Of a stretch of 64,000 nt of DNA, positions 19,591 to 28,133 are shown in pieces. The translations under genes and the position numbers were made by a program. The notes beneath the pieces were generated by a model, which did not search any database, was not told where the DNA came from, and saw only the letters and a list, made by a program, of their open reading frames with translations. Position 1 is the first letter of the stretch; each line of letters starts with the position of its first letter. Origin of the DNA: DATAEG01 sp051001975 (lineage in GTDB: Bacteria > Actinomycetota > Actinomycetes > Mycobacteriales > Jatrophihabitantaceae); the NCBI GenBank assembly GCA_051001975.1, contig JBPCMU010000051.1, positions 1 to 64,000 on the forward strand. Reading direction: 5' to 3'.

Positions 19591-20826
19591 TCAGACCTTG
19601 CGAAACAACACGGACGCGTTGTGCCCGCCGAAGCCGAAGGAGTTGCAGATCGCGGCCGGCACGCTCATCGAGCGCGCCTCCCGGGGTACGTCGACGCAGA
19701 GCTGCTCGTCCGGGTTCACCAGGTTCGCCGTCGGTGGGATGACGTCGTCGCGCACGGACAGCAACGTGGCGATGCTCTCCACCGCTCCGGCTGCGCCGAT
19801 CAGGTGGCCGGTCATCGACTTCGTTGCAGTGACGACGGTCTGCTCGCCGAACAGCTGAGCCACTGCCTTCACCTCACCGATGTCGCCGACCGGGGTGGAC
19901 GTGGCGTGCGCGTTCACGTGCACCACGTCGGATTTGTCGATGCCGGCGCGGTCCAACGCCTGCTGCATGGCCCGCTTCTGCCCGGCACCTGCCGGGTCCG
20001 GCGCGGTGATGTGATGGCTGTCCGCGGTGACGCCGGCGCCGGCCAGGATGGCGTACGGCGCGCGACCGCGGGCGGCCGCATCCTTGCTCCGCTCCAGGAT
20101 CAGCGCACCGGCACCTTCGCCGATCACGAAGCCGTCGCGGTCCCGGTCGAAGGGGCGTGACGCGTGCTCAGGATCGTCGTTGCGGGTGCTCATCGCCCGC
20201 ATCTGGGCGAAGCCGCTGATCGTCAACGGATGGATGCACGCCTCTGCGCCGCCGACGATGACGAGGTCGGCGCGGCCGAGTTCGAGCAGGTCCAATCCGT
20301 AGGCGATCGCTTCGGCGCCGGACGCGCACGCACTCACCGGGGTGTGCACCCCGGCCCGGGCGACCAACTTGAGCCCGACATAGGCGGCCGGCCCGTTGGG
20401 CATGTCCATCGGGATCAGCATCGGGCTGACCTTGCTCGGCCCGCGGGCGAGCATCAGGTCGTGCTGGTCGATGAGGCTGGTGACCCCGCCGACCCCGGTG
20501 CCGAACACCACGGCGACCCGCTCGGGAACCAGGCCGTTCTCCGCCGAGGTGCCGACGAAGCCGGCATCGGCCCAGGCTTCGTCGGCGGCCACGATGGCAG
20601 CCTGCTGGCTGCGGTCCATCCGACGGGCCTGCGCGCGGGGGATAAGATCGGCCGGGTTGACGGCCATCCTTGCGGCGAACCGCACCGGCAGCTCAGCAGC
20701 CCACTCCTCGGTGAGTGAAGCCACCCCGGACCGGCCGTTCAGCATCCCGTCCCAGGTCGCCTTGACGTCACCTCCGAGCGGAGTCGTCGCGCCGATACCC
20801 GTAACAACAATGTCGTCTCTGCTCAT
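19591..20826 (-). CDS. fabF: Beta-ketoacyl-ACP synthase II
   Basis: 411 aa, thiolase fold, condensing malonyl-ACP with acyl-ACP. Catalytic Cys in TPVSACASGAEAIAYGLDLL, His in VHVNAHATSTPVGD and His in KSMTGHLIGAAGAVES form the C-H-H triad of elongating KAS enzymes. The N-terminus is VVTGIGATTPLGGDV and the C-terminus is NSFGFGGHNASVLF. It is followed 18 bp later by accD. It corresponds to KasA/KasB-type enzymes in the mycobacterial operon. Confidence 0.95.
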   Translation of the reverse strand: MSRDDIVVTGIGATTPLGGDVKATWDGMLNGRSGVASLTEEWAAELPVRFAARMAVNPADLIPRAQARRMDRSQQAAIVAADEAWADAGFVGTSAENGLVPERVAVVFGTGVGGVTSLIDQHDLMLARGPSKVSPMLIPMDMPNGPAAYVGLKLVARAGVHTPVSACASGAEAIAYGLDLLELGRADLVIVGGAEACIHPLTISGFAQMRAMSTRNDDPEHASRPFDRDRDGFVIGEGAGALILERSKDAAARGRAPYAILAGAGVTADSHHITAPDPAGAGQKRAMQQALDRAGIDKSDVVHVNAHATSTPVGDIGEVKAVAQLFGEQTVVTATKSMTGHLIGAAGAVESIATLLSVRDDVIPPTANLVNPDEQLCVDVPREARSMSVPAAICNSFGFGGHNASVLFRKV

Positions 20827-20863
20827 GACGCCGCCTTCGCAAGCTCAGTCGGCGGGGTCCCTG

Positions 20864-20898
20864 CGAAGACGCGGAGTGCTCTTTGCGGAGCGTCTTCG
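20864..20898 (-). promoter_or_regulatory. Intercistronic hairpin between acpP and fabF
   Basis: CGAAGACGC and GCGTCTTCG form a perfect 9-bp stem with a 17-nt loop in the 168-bp acpP-fabF gap. No T-tract follows. It could be an RNA-processing or partial-termination site that lets acpP mRNA exceed fabF mRNA. That role is inference. Confidence 0.45.
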
Positions 20899-20994
20899 TG
20901 GGGTGCACGTACGCGCCTGGACCTACGGTCGGCGCGAGAACGTCGGTGTTCCGCGCATCGCACAGTCATCATCGGGCTCCTCGGCGTACGGGGA

Positions 20995-21243
20995 TCAGGC
21001 GGACTCGTTGCTGGCGATGTAGGAGACGGCGTCGCCCACGGTCTTGAGCTTCGGCAGCTCGTCGTCGGGGATCTTCACGCCGAACTTCTCCTCGGCGGCC
21101 ATCGCCACCTCGACCATGCTGAGGCTGTCGACGTCGAGGTCGTCGGTGAACGACTTGTCGTCGGCGACCTGGTCCGGAGCAACGTCGGCGACCTCGTTGA
21201 GGATCTCTGCCAGTCCTGCACGGATCTCGTCGGCTGATGCCAC
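20995..21243 (-). CDS. acpP: Acyl carrier protein
   Basis: 82 aa, acidic, four-helix ACP. The phosphopantetheine-attachment Ser is residue 40 in LDVDSLSMVEVAM. The sequence ends EEKFGVKIPDDELPKLKTVG and a final helix AVSYIASNE. It carries growing acyl chains between FabD, FabH and FabF. Its position between fabH and fabF is the standard actinobacterial order. Confidence 0.96.
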   Translation of the reverse strand: MASADEIRAGLAEILNEVADVAPDQVADDKSFTDDLDVDSLSMVEVAMAAEEKFGVKIPDDELPKLKTVGDAVSYIASNESA

Positions 21244-21327
21244 GGGCCCGTCCTCTCTCTGAATGTCGGCCGCCCACCTTGGACTGCCGGTCGTGCTGCG
21301 CCGCCGGGTGGCGACGCTGGAAAAAAG

Positions 21328-22299
21328 TTACGGCGCGAGGACGACCTGGCCGGCGAAGGCCAGACCAGAACCGAATCCGAGGATGAGTACCGGCGCGCCG
21401 GACGGGATATCGCCGCGGGCGACCATCTTCGACAGCGCCAGAGGGATCGTCGCCGCCGAGGTGTTGCCGGACTCGACGATGTCGCGAGCGACCCGGTCGC
21501 TGGGCACGCCCAGCTTCTTGGCGATCATTTCGATGATCCGCAGGTTCGCCTGGTGCGGCACGAACGCGGCGAGCTCGGAGGGGTCGACCCCGGCCCGGGC
21601 GCAGGCCTCGAGCGCGATCGGCACCATCCGGGTTGTCGCCCAGCGGTACACCGCCTGCCCGTCCTGCTCGAAGAAGCCGGTCGACGGGTTGATCACGACC
21701 TTCTCGGACAGGTCACCATCGCTGCCCCAGACGACCGGCCCGATGCCTGGCTCGGTGGCCCCGCCGACGACGGCAGCACCGGCACCGTCGCCGAGGATGA
21801 TGCAGGTGGACCGGTCGGTGAAGTCGAGCCAGCCGGAGAATCTTTCGGCGGCGACGACCAGCACGGTCTTCGCCTGGCCGGCGATGACGGCAGCCGACGC
21901 CGAGTTCAGGGCATAGGCAAAGCCCGCGCAGCCGGAGTTGACGTCGAAGGCGCCGGGCGCCTGGATGCCGAGCCGGGCGGCCAATTGCGGCGCGCAGGCC
22001 GGCACCGGCGACGGCATCGTGCAGGTTGCGGCGATGACGAGATCTACGTCGTCGGTGGCGACGCCGGCGTTGGCCAGCGCCTTGCTGCCGGCCTGCTCGG
22101 CCAGATCGACGACGGTCTCGTCGGGCGCGGCGTACCGACGCTCGGCGATGCCCACCCGGGAGCGGATCCACTCGTCGTCGGTGTCGACGCCGCGGTCGAT
22201 CAGATCCTGATTGGTGACGACCTGTGCGGGTTGGTAGTGGCCGAGGCCGAGGATGCGGGTGTGCCGTGCGCTCGGCTGTGCGGCGGGCAACGTCGTCAT
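21328..22299 (-). CDS. fabH: Beta-ketoacyl-ACP synthase III
   Basis: 323 aa. Initiates fatty-acid synthesis by condensing acyl-CoA with malonyl-ACP. Catalytic Cys in DVNSGCAGFAYAL, His in FVPHQANLRIIEM, Asn in ESGNTSAATIPLAL; C-terminal ILGFGSGLAFAGQVV. The start codon shares a base with the fabD stop (22299), so translation is coupled. Confidence 0.96.
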   Translation of the reverse strand: MTTLPAAQPSARHTRILGLGHYQPAQVVTNQDLIDRGVDTDDEWIRSRVGIAERRYAAPDETVVDLAEQAGSKALANAGVATDDVDLVIAATCTMPSPVPACAPQLAARLGIQAPGAFDVNSGCAGFAYALNSASAAVIAGQAKTVLVVAAERFSGWLDFTDRSTCIILGDGAGAAVVGGATEPGIGPVVWGSDGDLSEKVVINPSTGFFEQDGQAVYRWATTRMVPIALEACARAGVDPSELAAFVPHQANLRIIEMIAKKLGVPSDRVARDIVESGNTSAATIPLALSKMVARGDIPSGAPVLILGFGSGLAFAGQVVLAP

Positions 22300-23468
22300 C
22301 AGTCCTCCGAACCAGTCTGGACGCGGGCGACCGGGAGGCCGGCGCCCACGATGTCACCGTCGTGCTTGAGCCACTCGGCCAGCACGCCGGCGCTGCCTGC
22401 GACGACCGCGTGTTCGTCGCGGTTCGTCGCGATGGTGCCTATCCGGGCGCCCCGTCGGACGAGTTCGCCCTCCACCGCGTCCGGCGCCGGATGGAAGATC
22501 CCCTTCGCCGGGCTGACCACGATCTGGAAGTCCACAGTGTGCTCACCCTGGCCGTCGTGGGACACCGAGCCGACCGCCGCGCGGGCAGCCGCCAGGTCGT
22601 CGGGCGACTTCAATGCGAGAAGCTGCACCCCGGGCAGCTCCCGCTTGGCGATCCCGGTCAGCGCTCCGGCCGGTGGGAGCTCGATGGCGACGGTGACCTT
22701 GAGGTGACGCAGCGTGTCCAGGCATAGGTCCCACCGCACCGGGCGGGTCACCTGGCGGACCAACCGGCCGAGTACATCGTGGCCGGTCATCATCGATGCG
22801 CCGTCGGCGTTCGACAGCAACATCTGCTCCGGATTGCGCGCGTTCAGCGACTGCGAGAAGTCGGCGAGCGCCTCTTCGGCAGGGCCCATGTAGTGGGTGT
22901 GGAAGGCGCCGGCGACCGGTAGCGGGCGCACCCGGGCGCCGTTCGGCGGGTTCTTGGCCAGTTCGGCGAGCGCGTCCAGCGAGCCGGCGGCGACGACCTG
23001 GCCGGCGCCGTTTCGGTTGGCGGCGGTGAGACCGCCTGCGGCGATCGCCGCAACGACCTCATCGGGATCGCCTCCGAGCAGCGCGGACATCCCGGTCGGC
23101 GTCAGCGCGCAGGCCGCGGCCATCTCCGCGCCGCGCCGGGCAGCGAAGGCGACCGCGTCGGCGGCCCCGATCGCCCCGGAGACCGCCGCTGCGGTCAGCT
23201 CCCCGGCACTGTGCCCGGCGACGACCACGCCGTCGCCCTGGAGGTTGAGTTGGCCGGCAGCGACCAGACCGAGGGCCACGATCAGTGGCTGGGTGACTGC
23301 CGTGTCCTTGATCTCCGCCGCGTCGGCCGTGGTGCCCAGGCGGCGCAGGTCCAGGCCGGCCAGGTCACTGAACTCGGCGATCTGCTGCTCGACTCCGGGC
23401 AGGTCCAGCCAGGGGGAGAGCATTCCGGGGGTCTGCGAACCCTGACCCGGGGCGAGGACGGCTAGCAC
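22299..23468 (-). CDS. fabD: Malonyl-CoA:ACP transacylase with extra C-terminal biotinyl-like domain
   Basis: 389 aa from GTG 23468 (VLAVLAPGQGSQTPGML); the frame extends to 23534 but the extension is unlike FabD. The catalytic Ser is in VVAGHSAGELTAA, the active-site His in AGAFHTHYMGPAE and the substrate Gln in APGQGSQ. After the normal end (~residue 300) there is an added ~75-residue segment starting VVSPAKGIFHP and ending WLKHDGDIVGAGLPVARV. Its glycine and valine pattern is that of a biotinyl/lipoyl barrel, but the modified Lys turn (MKM) is replaced by NRDEHAVVAG. FabD normally has ~310 residues. First gene of the fab operon. Confidence 0.93.
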   Translation of the reverse strand: MLAVLAPGQGSQTPGMLSPWLDLPGVEQQIAEFSDLAGLDLRRLGTTADAAEIKDTAVTQPLIVALGLVAAGQLNLQGDGVVVAGHSAGELTAAAVSGAIGAADAVAFAARRGAEMAAACALTPTGMSALLGGDPDEVVAAIAAGGLTAANRNGAGQVVAAGSLDALAELAKNPPNGARVRPLPVAGAFHTHYMGPAEEALADFSQSLNARNPEQMLLSNADGASMMTGHDVLGRLVRQVTRPVRWDLCLDTLRHLKVTVAIELPPAGALTGIAKRELPGVQLLALKSPDDLAAARAAVGSVSHDGQGEHTVDFQIVVSPAKGIFHPAPDAVEGELVRRGARIGTIATNRDEHAVVAGSAGVLAEWLKHDGDIVGAGLPVARVQTGSED

Positions 23469-23758
23469 CCCACAACCGTCCCGCGGATACCGACCGCCGC
23501 GCGAGCCGATCTCGCACAGCGTTGTCCCGTCCACGTTTGGAGGATACCTACAAAGACTTGCTGATGCTGCCCCTCGTTAACCCGGTACCCCTGGAGGAAA
23601 TCTCCCAGACACGACCTGCGCCGGGGAGGAACCGCTGGTCCGGACCACTGCTGCGCTCGCCGCCACGTAGCGGCGTAGGTGCGAAGCGGCGACGATTCAG
23701 CGCGGAAGGCGAGGCATGCTGGCTCCTAGTGACGGTGGCTGATTCGTTCGGTGCGAGC
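23469..23758. other. Promoter region of the fab operon
   Basis: 290 bp upstream of fabD with no gene. In other actinobacteria fasR lies directly here; in this genome the carbohydrate island separates it. A partial inverted repeat CTGGAGG-AAAT-CTCCCAG lies near 23589-23606. No confident -10/-35 pair was recognised. Confidence 0.4.
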
Positions 23759-23792
23759 CGGCCCGGGCGGAACGCTGAGTCCGCCCGGGCCG
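23759..23792 (-). terminator. Strong hairpin downstream of the island operon
   Basis: CGGCCCGGGCGGA and TCCGCCCGGGCCG form a perfect 13-bp stem with an 8-nt loop, 12 bp past the stop of the BNR_4 gene. There is no T-tract, common for high-GC actinobacterial terminators. It would insulate the fab operon promoter from island transcription. Confidence 0.75.
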
Positions 23793-23803
23793 ATGGTTGA
23801 TGG

Positions 23804-25156
23804 CTATCGGGTGAGGGTCGTGTAATACAGCTGCCCGGGTGGCCCACTGTTCGGCCCGTTGGCCGTGGTCAGGTAGATCTGATCCGTGCCGTCGCTGGTC
23901 GGGACGACCGACAGCCGGTGGATCGCCTTGCCGGGAGCGAGCGCACGTTCGGTGAAAGGCCCAGCGTCGACGCTCTCGCTGACCCACGCATTGTTCGTCT
24001 CGACGGTGTCCTTCTTGACGTAATAGATGCGTTTGGTTATGCCGTCATCGGTGATGCTCAGCGCGGCGGTGGTGTCGTACTCCCCGCCGTAGACCTGCGC
24101 CGAACTCCAGCTAGTGGTGCCCCACGTCGCCCGGTAGACCTTGAAGTTGCCGGTCGTCGTGCTCCGGTAGCGGTACACCGCGATCGGCACGTAGCCGGTC
24201 CCGGTCGGATGCATCGCCAGCTTGGTGGTCTGCAAGCCGATGCCCGTGGTGCCGTCGCCGGCGTCGTTCGCGCCGGTCTCACCGGCGGCCAGCGGCCGGT
24301 AGACGACATTCGGGGTCGTCGTGGTGGCCGGAGCACTCAGTGCGTTGCCCGCCGCGGTGTAGATGGTGCCGGTGCTCGGGCGATAGCGCAGGTAGGAGCC
24401 CTGGTGCCTAAGCCCACCCGCGCTGGCGTAGCACCATTCGTAGGTGATGTGCACGTCGCCGTCGGCGGTGGTGGTCACCTGGTCGGGATAGACGGTGGCG
24501 CCGGACTGCTTGGCGAAGACCGTCGCCAGCGTCCACACGTTTGTGGCGTTGTTCCAGTGGTAGAGGCGGCCTTCTCCCCAGGTCTGGTCGTTGCCTGAGC
24601 CGAACCGGGCCCGGATGATCAGCCAGAGATCACCGTTCGGTGAGCGGGAGAGGGTCGGGTAGGTGAACACCGAGCCCTGATCGGGCATCGTGCTCGAGCT
24701 GTTCACCAGCGTCGTCGGATCCAGCGTGGTGGTTGAACGGTAGTAGATCCACGCGTTGTTGTGCATGTTCGCGAAGACGTGCACGTAGCCGTCCCCGTCG
24801 ACGTGCAGCGACGGATCGTTGTGCCCGGAGTCGTCGGCGACCACCGAGCATGCACCCGTCGTGGTCTTCAGACAGCCGCGGAGAAAGGTGCCGTCAGGAT
24901 TGCGGCGGGCGACCCAGACGTTGTGATGTGGGGCGTCGCCGGGGATGTCGGTGTCGTACGCCATGAACGTGTAGTTGCCGAACCTTTCGATCGGCGACCA
25001 CCATCCGGCGGCGTTGCTGCTGTCGACGGCGGTCGAGACGGTCTCGATGGGACCTTGGGTGCCGACGGCGCCAGCGGGTGCGGCGCCAGCGACGAGGCCG
25101 GCGCACAGGAGTACGGCCGTGGCAAGTGCCCGGCCGACTCGAGATCTGTTGGGCAT
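23804..25156 (-). CDS. Secreted BNR_4 beta-propeller protein, probable polysaccharide-active enzyme
   Basis: 450 aa from ATG 25156 (AAGGA 8 nt upstream). A signal peptide spans about residues 1-32 (basic start MPNRSRVGRALATAV, hydrophobic core, AGA cleavage region). The mature part has repeated propeller blades: GWWSPIERFGNYTFMAYDTD, DDSGHNDPSLHVDGDGYVHV, FANMHNNAWIYYRST and SPNGDLWLIIRARFG. The GHNDPS/MHNNAW blocks match BNR_4 proteins, a group that includes ulvan-lyase families PL24/PL25. The family assignment as a lyase is inference. It is the last gene of an operon with GH105 and a sugar ABC transporter. Confidence 0.8.
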   Translation of the reverse strand: MPNRSRVGRALATAVLLCAGLVAGAAPAGAVGTQGPIETVSTAVDSSNAAGWWSPIERFGNYTFMAYDTDIPGDAPHHNVWVARRNPDGTFLRGCLKTTTGACSVVADDSGHNDPSLHVDGDGYVHVFANMHNNAWIYYRSTTTLDPTTLVNSSSTMPDQGSVFTYPTLSRSPNGDLWLIIRARFGSGNDQTWGEGRLYHWNNATNVWTLATVFAKQSGATVYPDQVTTTADGDVHITYEWCYASAGGLRHQGSYLRYRPSTGTIYTAAGNALSAPATTTTPNVVYRPLAAGETGANDAGDGTTGIGLQTTKLAMHPTGTGYVPIAVYRYRSTTTGNFKVYRATWGTTSWSSAQVYGGEYDTTAALSITDDGITKRIYYVKKDTVETNNAWVSESVDAGPFTERALAPGKAIHRLSVVPTSDGTDQIYLTTANGPNSGPPGQLYYTTLTR

Positions 25157-25166
25157 GTGCAGGTCC

Positions 25167-25976
25167 TTACTGTTGGGGGTCAAGGGCGCTGTGTATGAGC
25201 CGCCCGTCGAGGCTGGAGCGCGACGGGCTGGCAGCGGTGGTGACGTACAGCCGGTTGCCGACGAACAACGGGCAGGTGGGCCGGGATACGGGTGTCTGAA
25301 GCACATCGAGCACCGTGCAGCCGGCGTCGATGCGGACCACGGCGGCGCCGTCCCACATGGCGACCCAGAGATCGCCGTCGTCGGTGACGCAAGCGCCGTC
25401 GGGTCGGCCCGGGAGCCCGTCGAACCGAGTCACCAGAGTGCCGTCGAAAGTGTCCGCGGTGTAGCGGGTTAATGTGCGGGCATAGGTGTCGACCTGCCAG
25501 ACGTCGCCAGATGCCGGGTCGAGACACAAGCCATTGGCCGCCTGCACGTCGGCGACCACGCGGGTGGTCTCGCCGGCTTCGACCAGTACCAGTTCGCCGA
25601 TCTCCGAGCGGTCGCGAGACAACAGCCCGGCGAGCACCGAACCGTCCGGCCGCACGACCAGTCCGTTCACCTGCCATCGCAGCGGATCGCGGGGAATCGT
25701 CGCGAGCATGGTCTTACCGCCGTCGTTGCCGAGCACGAGCAGGTCCATCCGCGATGCAACGAGCACACCCTCGCCGACTGGGCGTGCAGCGGAGATCGGC
25801 GGATCGAGTCGGTGCAGCAGCGTCGCCGACGCGGCGTCGTCGCCGGCCGGGCGCGACCAGATCTCGCCACGCGGCACGTCGACCCACACGATGCGATCGC
25901 CAGCAGGGTCGAAGGTCGGCTCCTCGGCCAGTTCGTGCCGAGGACCTGGAACCGTCGCCCACTCGAGCCTCGTCAT
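25167..25976 (-). CDS. SMP-30/gluconolactonase/LRE family lactonase
   Basis: 269 aa, six-bladed propeller. Motifs: AEEPTFDPAGDRIVWVDVPR (first metal Glu), RWQVNGLVVRPDGSVLAG, NGLCLDPASGDVWQVDTYAR (metal Asn and Asp) and GRPDGACVTDDGDLWVAMWD. Members hydrolyse aldonolactones to aldonates. In this operon, with SDR, enolase-type dehydratases and an aldolase, it would open a rhamnono-, galactono- or xylonolactone; which one is inference. Start overlaps the upstream dehydratase stop by 4 bp. Cytosolic, no signal peptide. Confidence 0.88.
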   Translation of the reverse strand: MTRLEWATVPGPRHELAEEPTFDPAGDRIVWVDVPRGEIWSRPAGDDAASATLLHRLDPPISAARPVGEGVLVASRMDLLVLGNDGGKTMLATIPRDPLRWQVNGLVVRPDGSVLAGLLSRDRSEIGELVLVEAGETTRVVADVQAANGLCLDPASGDVWQVDTYARTLTRYTADTFDGTLVTRFDGLPGRPDGACVTDDGDLWVAMWDGAAVVRIDAGCTVLDVLQTPVSRPTCPLFVGNRLYVTTAASPSRSSLDGRLIHSALDPQQ

Positions 25977-27163
25977 CGATGGCTGCGCAGACTCACCACG
26001 ACCGCCTCATCGACTTCGATCCCGAGGCCCGGGGTCGTCGGCACGCGACGCACACTGCCAGTGGGGACGTCGAGATCCGCGGCGACGGCGGCCAACGGAT
26101 TGGTGCCGATCCAGTGCTCCATGATCTGCAGGTTCGGTATCGCGGCCGCGCACTGCAGACTCGCGGCGAAATGCACGGCCGATCCGATGCTGATGTGTGG
26201 CGTGGCGATCGCGCCGAAGCTGTCGGCCAGCGCGGCGATCCGCATCGTCTCAGTGATGCCGCCGGCCCGGCACACGTCCGGCTGCAGGATGTGCAGGGCA
26301 CCGGCTCGCAGGAACTCCAGGCTCTGCGCCCGGGTGGCCAGCGAGTCCAGCGCCAGCGGGATGTCCAGACGAGCGGCCAAAGAGCGGTATCCGTCGATGT
26401 TCTCCGGCGGAACCGGCATCTCGAAGAAGCCCACGCCGAGCTCTTCGAGGCCCCGACCGACGTGCAGCGCCTGCCGGACGTCATACGCGCCGGCTGCGTC
26501 GGCGAACACCGTCCCGTTGGCGCCGAGCGCCTCGGAGACGATGCGCACCGAATCGAGATCCGCCTCCGGGTCGATGCCGATCGCGACCTTGATCGCTGTC
26601 CAGCCCGCTGCCACGAGCCGGTCTGCCTCCGTGCGGATGGCTTCGGCGGCCGAGGGGTCTGCCGCGATCCGACGAGCCGGGATGCCCGACGCGTAGACCG
26701 GCACGTCCGTGCGGAACGCACCACCCAGCAGTACGTGTACCGGCTGGCCAAGGGTCCGCGCCCAGGCGTCCCACAACGCGATGTCGACGCCGGCGAGCGC
26801 CTCGAGCCAGAAGCCCGACGCGTGGCCGCGAACCCGCATCCCTGCGTACATCCGTTCCCAGGTCACCGCGATGTCGGTGAGCGAGCTGCCGAGCGCCACT
26901 GGGGCGAGGAGCTGGTTGACGATCTCGGCGGCGACCTCGGGTGCCACGGGTGCCTTGCTCTCACCCCAGCCGATCACGCCGTCGCTGGTCTCGACGCGGA
27001 CCAAGCAGGTGTCGATCGTCTCGGAGTAGACGTATCGCCGCCGCTGCTGTGGCGGGTACCCGCTCAGCGTGGCACCCCGATCGGCACTCCACGTCCGGGC
27101 GCCCCAATAGATCTCCTGCGGCTCGGCCCGGAGCGGGATGGCCTCCACGCGAACGATTTTCAT
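25973..27163 (-). CDS. Enolase-superfamily (MR/MLE) sugar acid dehydratase 1
   Basis: 396 aa from ATG 27163; the longer open frame upstream is not protein-like. Capping domain begins MKIVRVEAIPLRAEP and includes GVIGWGESKAPVAPEV. The TIM barrel carries WTAIKVAIGIDPEAD, acidic metal ligands in VFADAAGAYD and FFEMPVPPENIDGY, ALDSLATR where many relatives have GE, and the catalytic His in ATPHISIGSAVHFA. It likely removes water from an aldonate. Relatives act on rhamnonate, galactonate or fuconate; substrate not deducible. Coupled to both neighbours. Confidence 0.85.
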   Translation of the reverse strand: MKIVRVEAIPLRAEPQEIYWGARTWSADRGATLSGYPPQQRRRYVYSETIDTCLVRVETSDGVIGWGESKAPVAPEVAAEIVNQLLAPVALGSSLTDIAVTWERMYAGMRVRGHASGFWLEALAGVDIALWDAWARTLGQPVHVLLGGAFRTDVPVYASGIPARRIAADPSAAEAIRTEADRLVAAGWTAIKVAIGIDPEADLDSVRIVSEALGANGTVFADAAGAYDVRQALHVGRGLEELGVGFFEMPVPPENIDGYRSLAARLDIPLALDSLATRAQSLEFLRAGALHILQPDVCRAGGITETMRIAALADSFGAIATPHISIGSAVHFAASLQCAAAIPNLQIMEHWIGTNPLAAVAADLDVPTGSVRRVPTTPGLGIEVDEAVVVSLRSHR

Positions 27164-28131
27164 GACTGCCTGCCCAGCGCGACCAGCAGCGCATCGATGA
27201 GTGGCCCCTGACCCCACGGGAACACGCCGCTCGCCGGTTCGTAGTAGGCAGCGGCATCCCCGACCGGGGTGGCCGCGCTGACCGGTAGCGAGCCGTCCGG
27301 TCGAATGCCGGCCAGGGTTGCACTCAGCGCGCGATCGGCCATCGCCTGCCACTCGGCCGGAAAGGCACTCTGAGTGCGGGCACCGCCGAGCGCTCCGGCC
27401 ACCATCGCAGTCAGACTGGCCTCCGCAGGGCTCTCGGCGTCGTCGACGATCGTGTGCCACCGTCCGTCCGTCTCCTGCTCGGCCAGCGCGCCGATCAGGC
27501 GGGCCAGCGAATCGGTCAGGACCTCGGCGTGCGGTGGTTCATAGCGCAGCAGACCGACCAGTCCGTAGAGGGCCCACCCTTGCCCGCGCGCCCAGTGCAC
27601 GCCGTTGGCCAGACCGGTATCGACGCGGTAGCCGTGGCTAAACAGGCCGCTGCCGTCCTGCAGGGCAAGAACAGCGTCGCGGGCCACCGCGCAGGCGGCG
27701 TCGACCCGGCCGGCGGCGGCGAGGCCCGGACCGTCGGTGTGCAAGCAGTCGACCCAGATTGTCCGGCCCAGCACCGAGTGGTGGGGTCGATGGACCTGCG
27801 GTCTGCCGATGACCGGGCGGACCGCGCCGGCCACTGCGTTCACGAACCGGTCCGCCGCGTCCTGGACCTTGACAGCCGGTTGCAGCCGATGCAAGAAGAG
27901 CAGTGTCTCGACCGGGATGAGGTGATCGATCTCCTCATCGGCTGCCGCGGATAGCGACGGGGTGACGATGTCGGCAACGGCGTCGACGAGATCCGGCCGC
28001 TGCAGGGACTCGACCGCTCGAAGCACACCGAGCAGCGCCGGGCCCTCGCCGTACCCCCACAATTTGTAGGGGTATGCCAAGGCCTGGTCGACGGCCAGGC
28101 GGAGCGAGTCCATAAGGTGACTGTCGGACAT
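27160..28131 (-). CDS. GH105 unsaturated glucuronyl/rhamnogalacturonyl hydrolase
   Basis: 323 aa, (alpha/alpha)6 barrel. Starts at ATG 28131 (MSDSHLMDSLRLAVDQALAY). Catalytic Asp in GRTIWVDCLHTDGPGLAAAG, and the family signature HWARGQGWALYGLVGLL. C-terminal YYEPASGVFPWGQGPLIDAL. GH105 enzymes hydrate the unsaturated uronate left by a polysaccharide lyase and release the sugar next to it, usually rhamnose. No signal peptide, so it acts in the cytosol on imported disaccharides. It lies 2 bp after the binding-protein gene. Confidence 0.85.
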   Translation of the reverse strand: MSDSHLMDSLRLAVDQALAYPYKLWGYGEGPALLGVLRAVESLQRPDLVDAVADIVTPSLSAAADEEIDHLIPVETLLFLHRLQPAVKVQDAADRFVNAVAGAVRPVIGRPQVHRPHHSVLGRTIWVDCLHTDGPGLAAAGRVDAACAVARDAVLALQDGSGLFSHGYRVDTGLANGVHWARGQGWALYGLVGLLRYEPPHAEVLTDSLARLIGALAEQETDGRWHTIVDDAESPAEASLTAMVAGALGGARTQSAFPAEWQAMADRALSATLAGIRPDGSLPVSAATPVGDAAAYYEPASGVFPWGQGPLIDALLVALGRQS

Positions 28132-28133
28132 CG

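Noticed and set aside
20920..20935. GACCTACGGTCGGCGC repeated at 50544-50559 as a possible attachment site
   Set aside because: A single 16-bp match in 64 kb of GC-rich DNA is expected by chance, and it is not at a tRNA end or island border.
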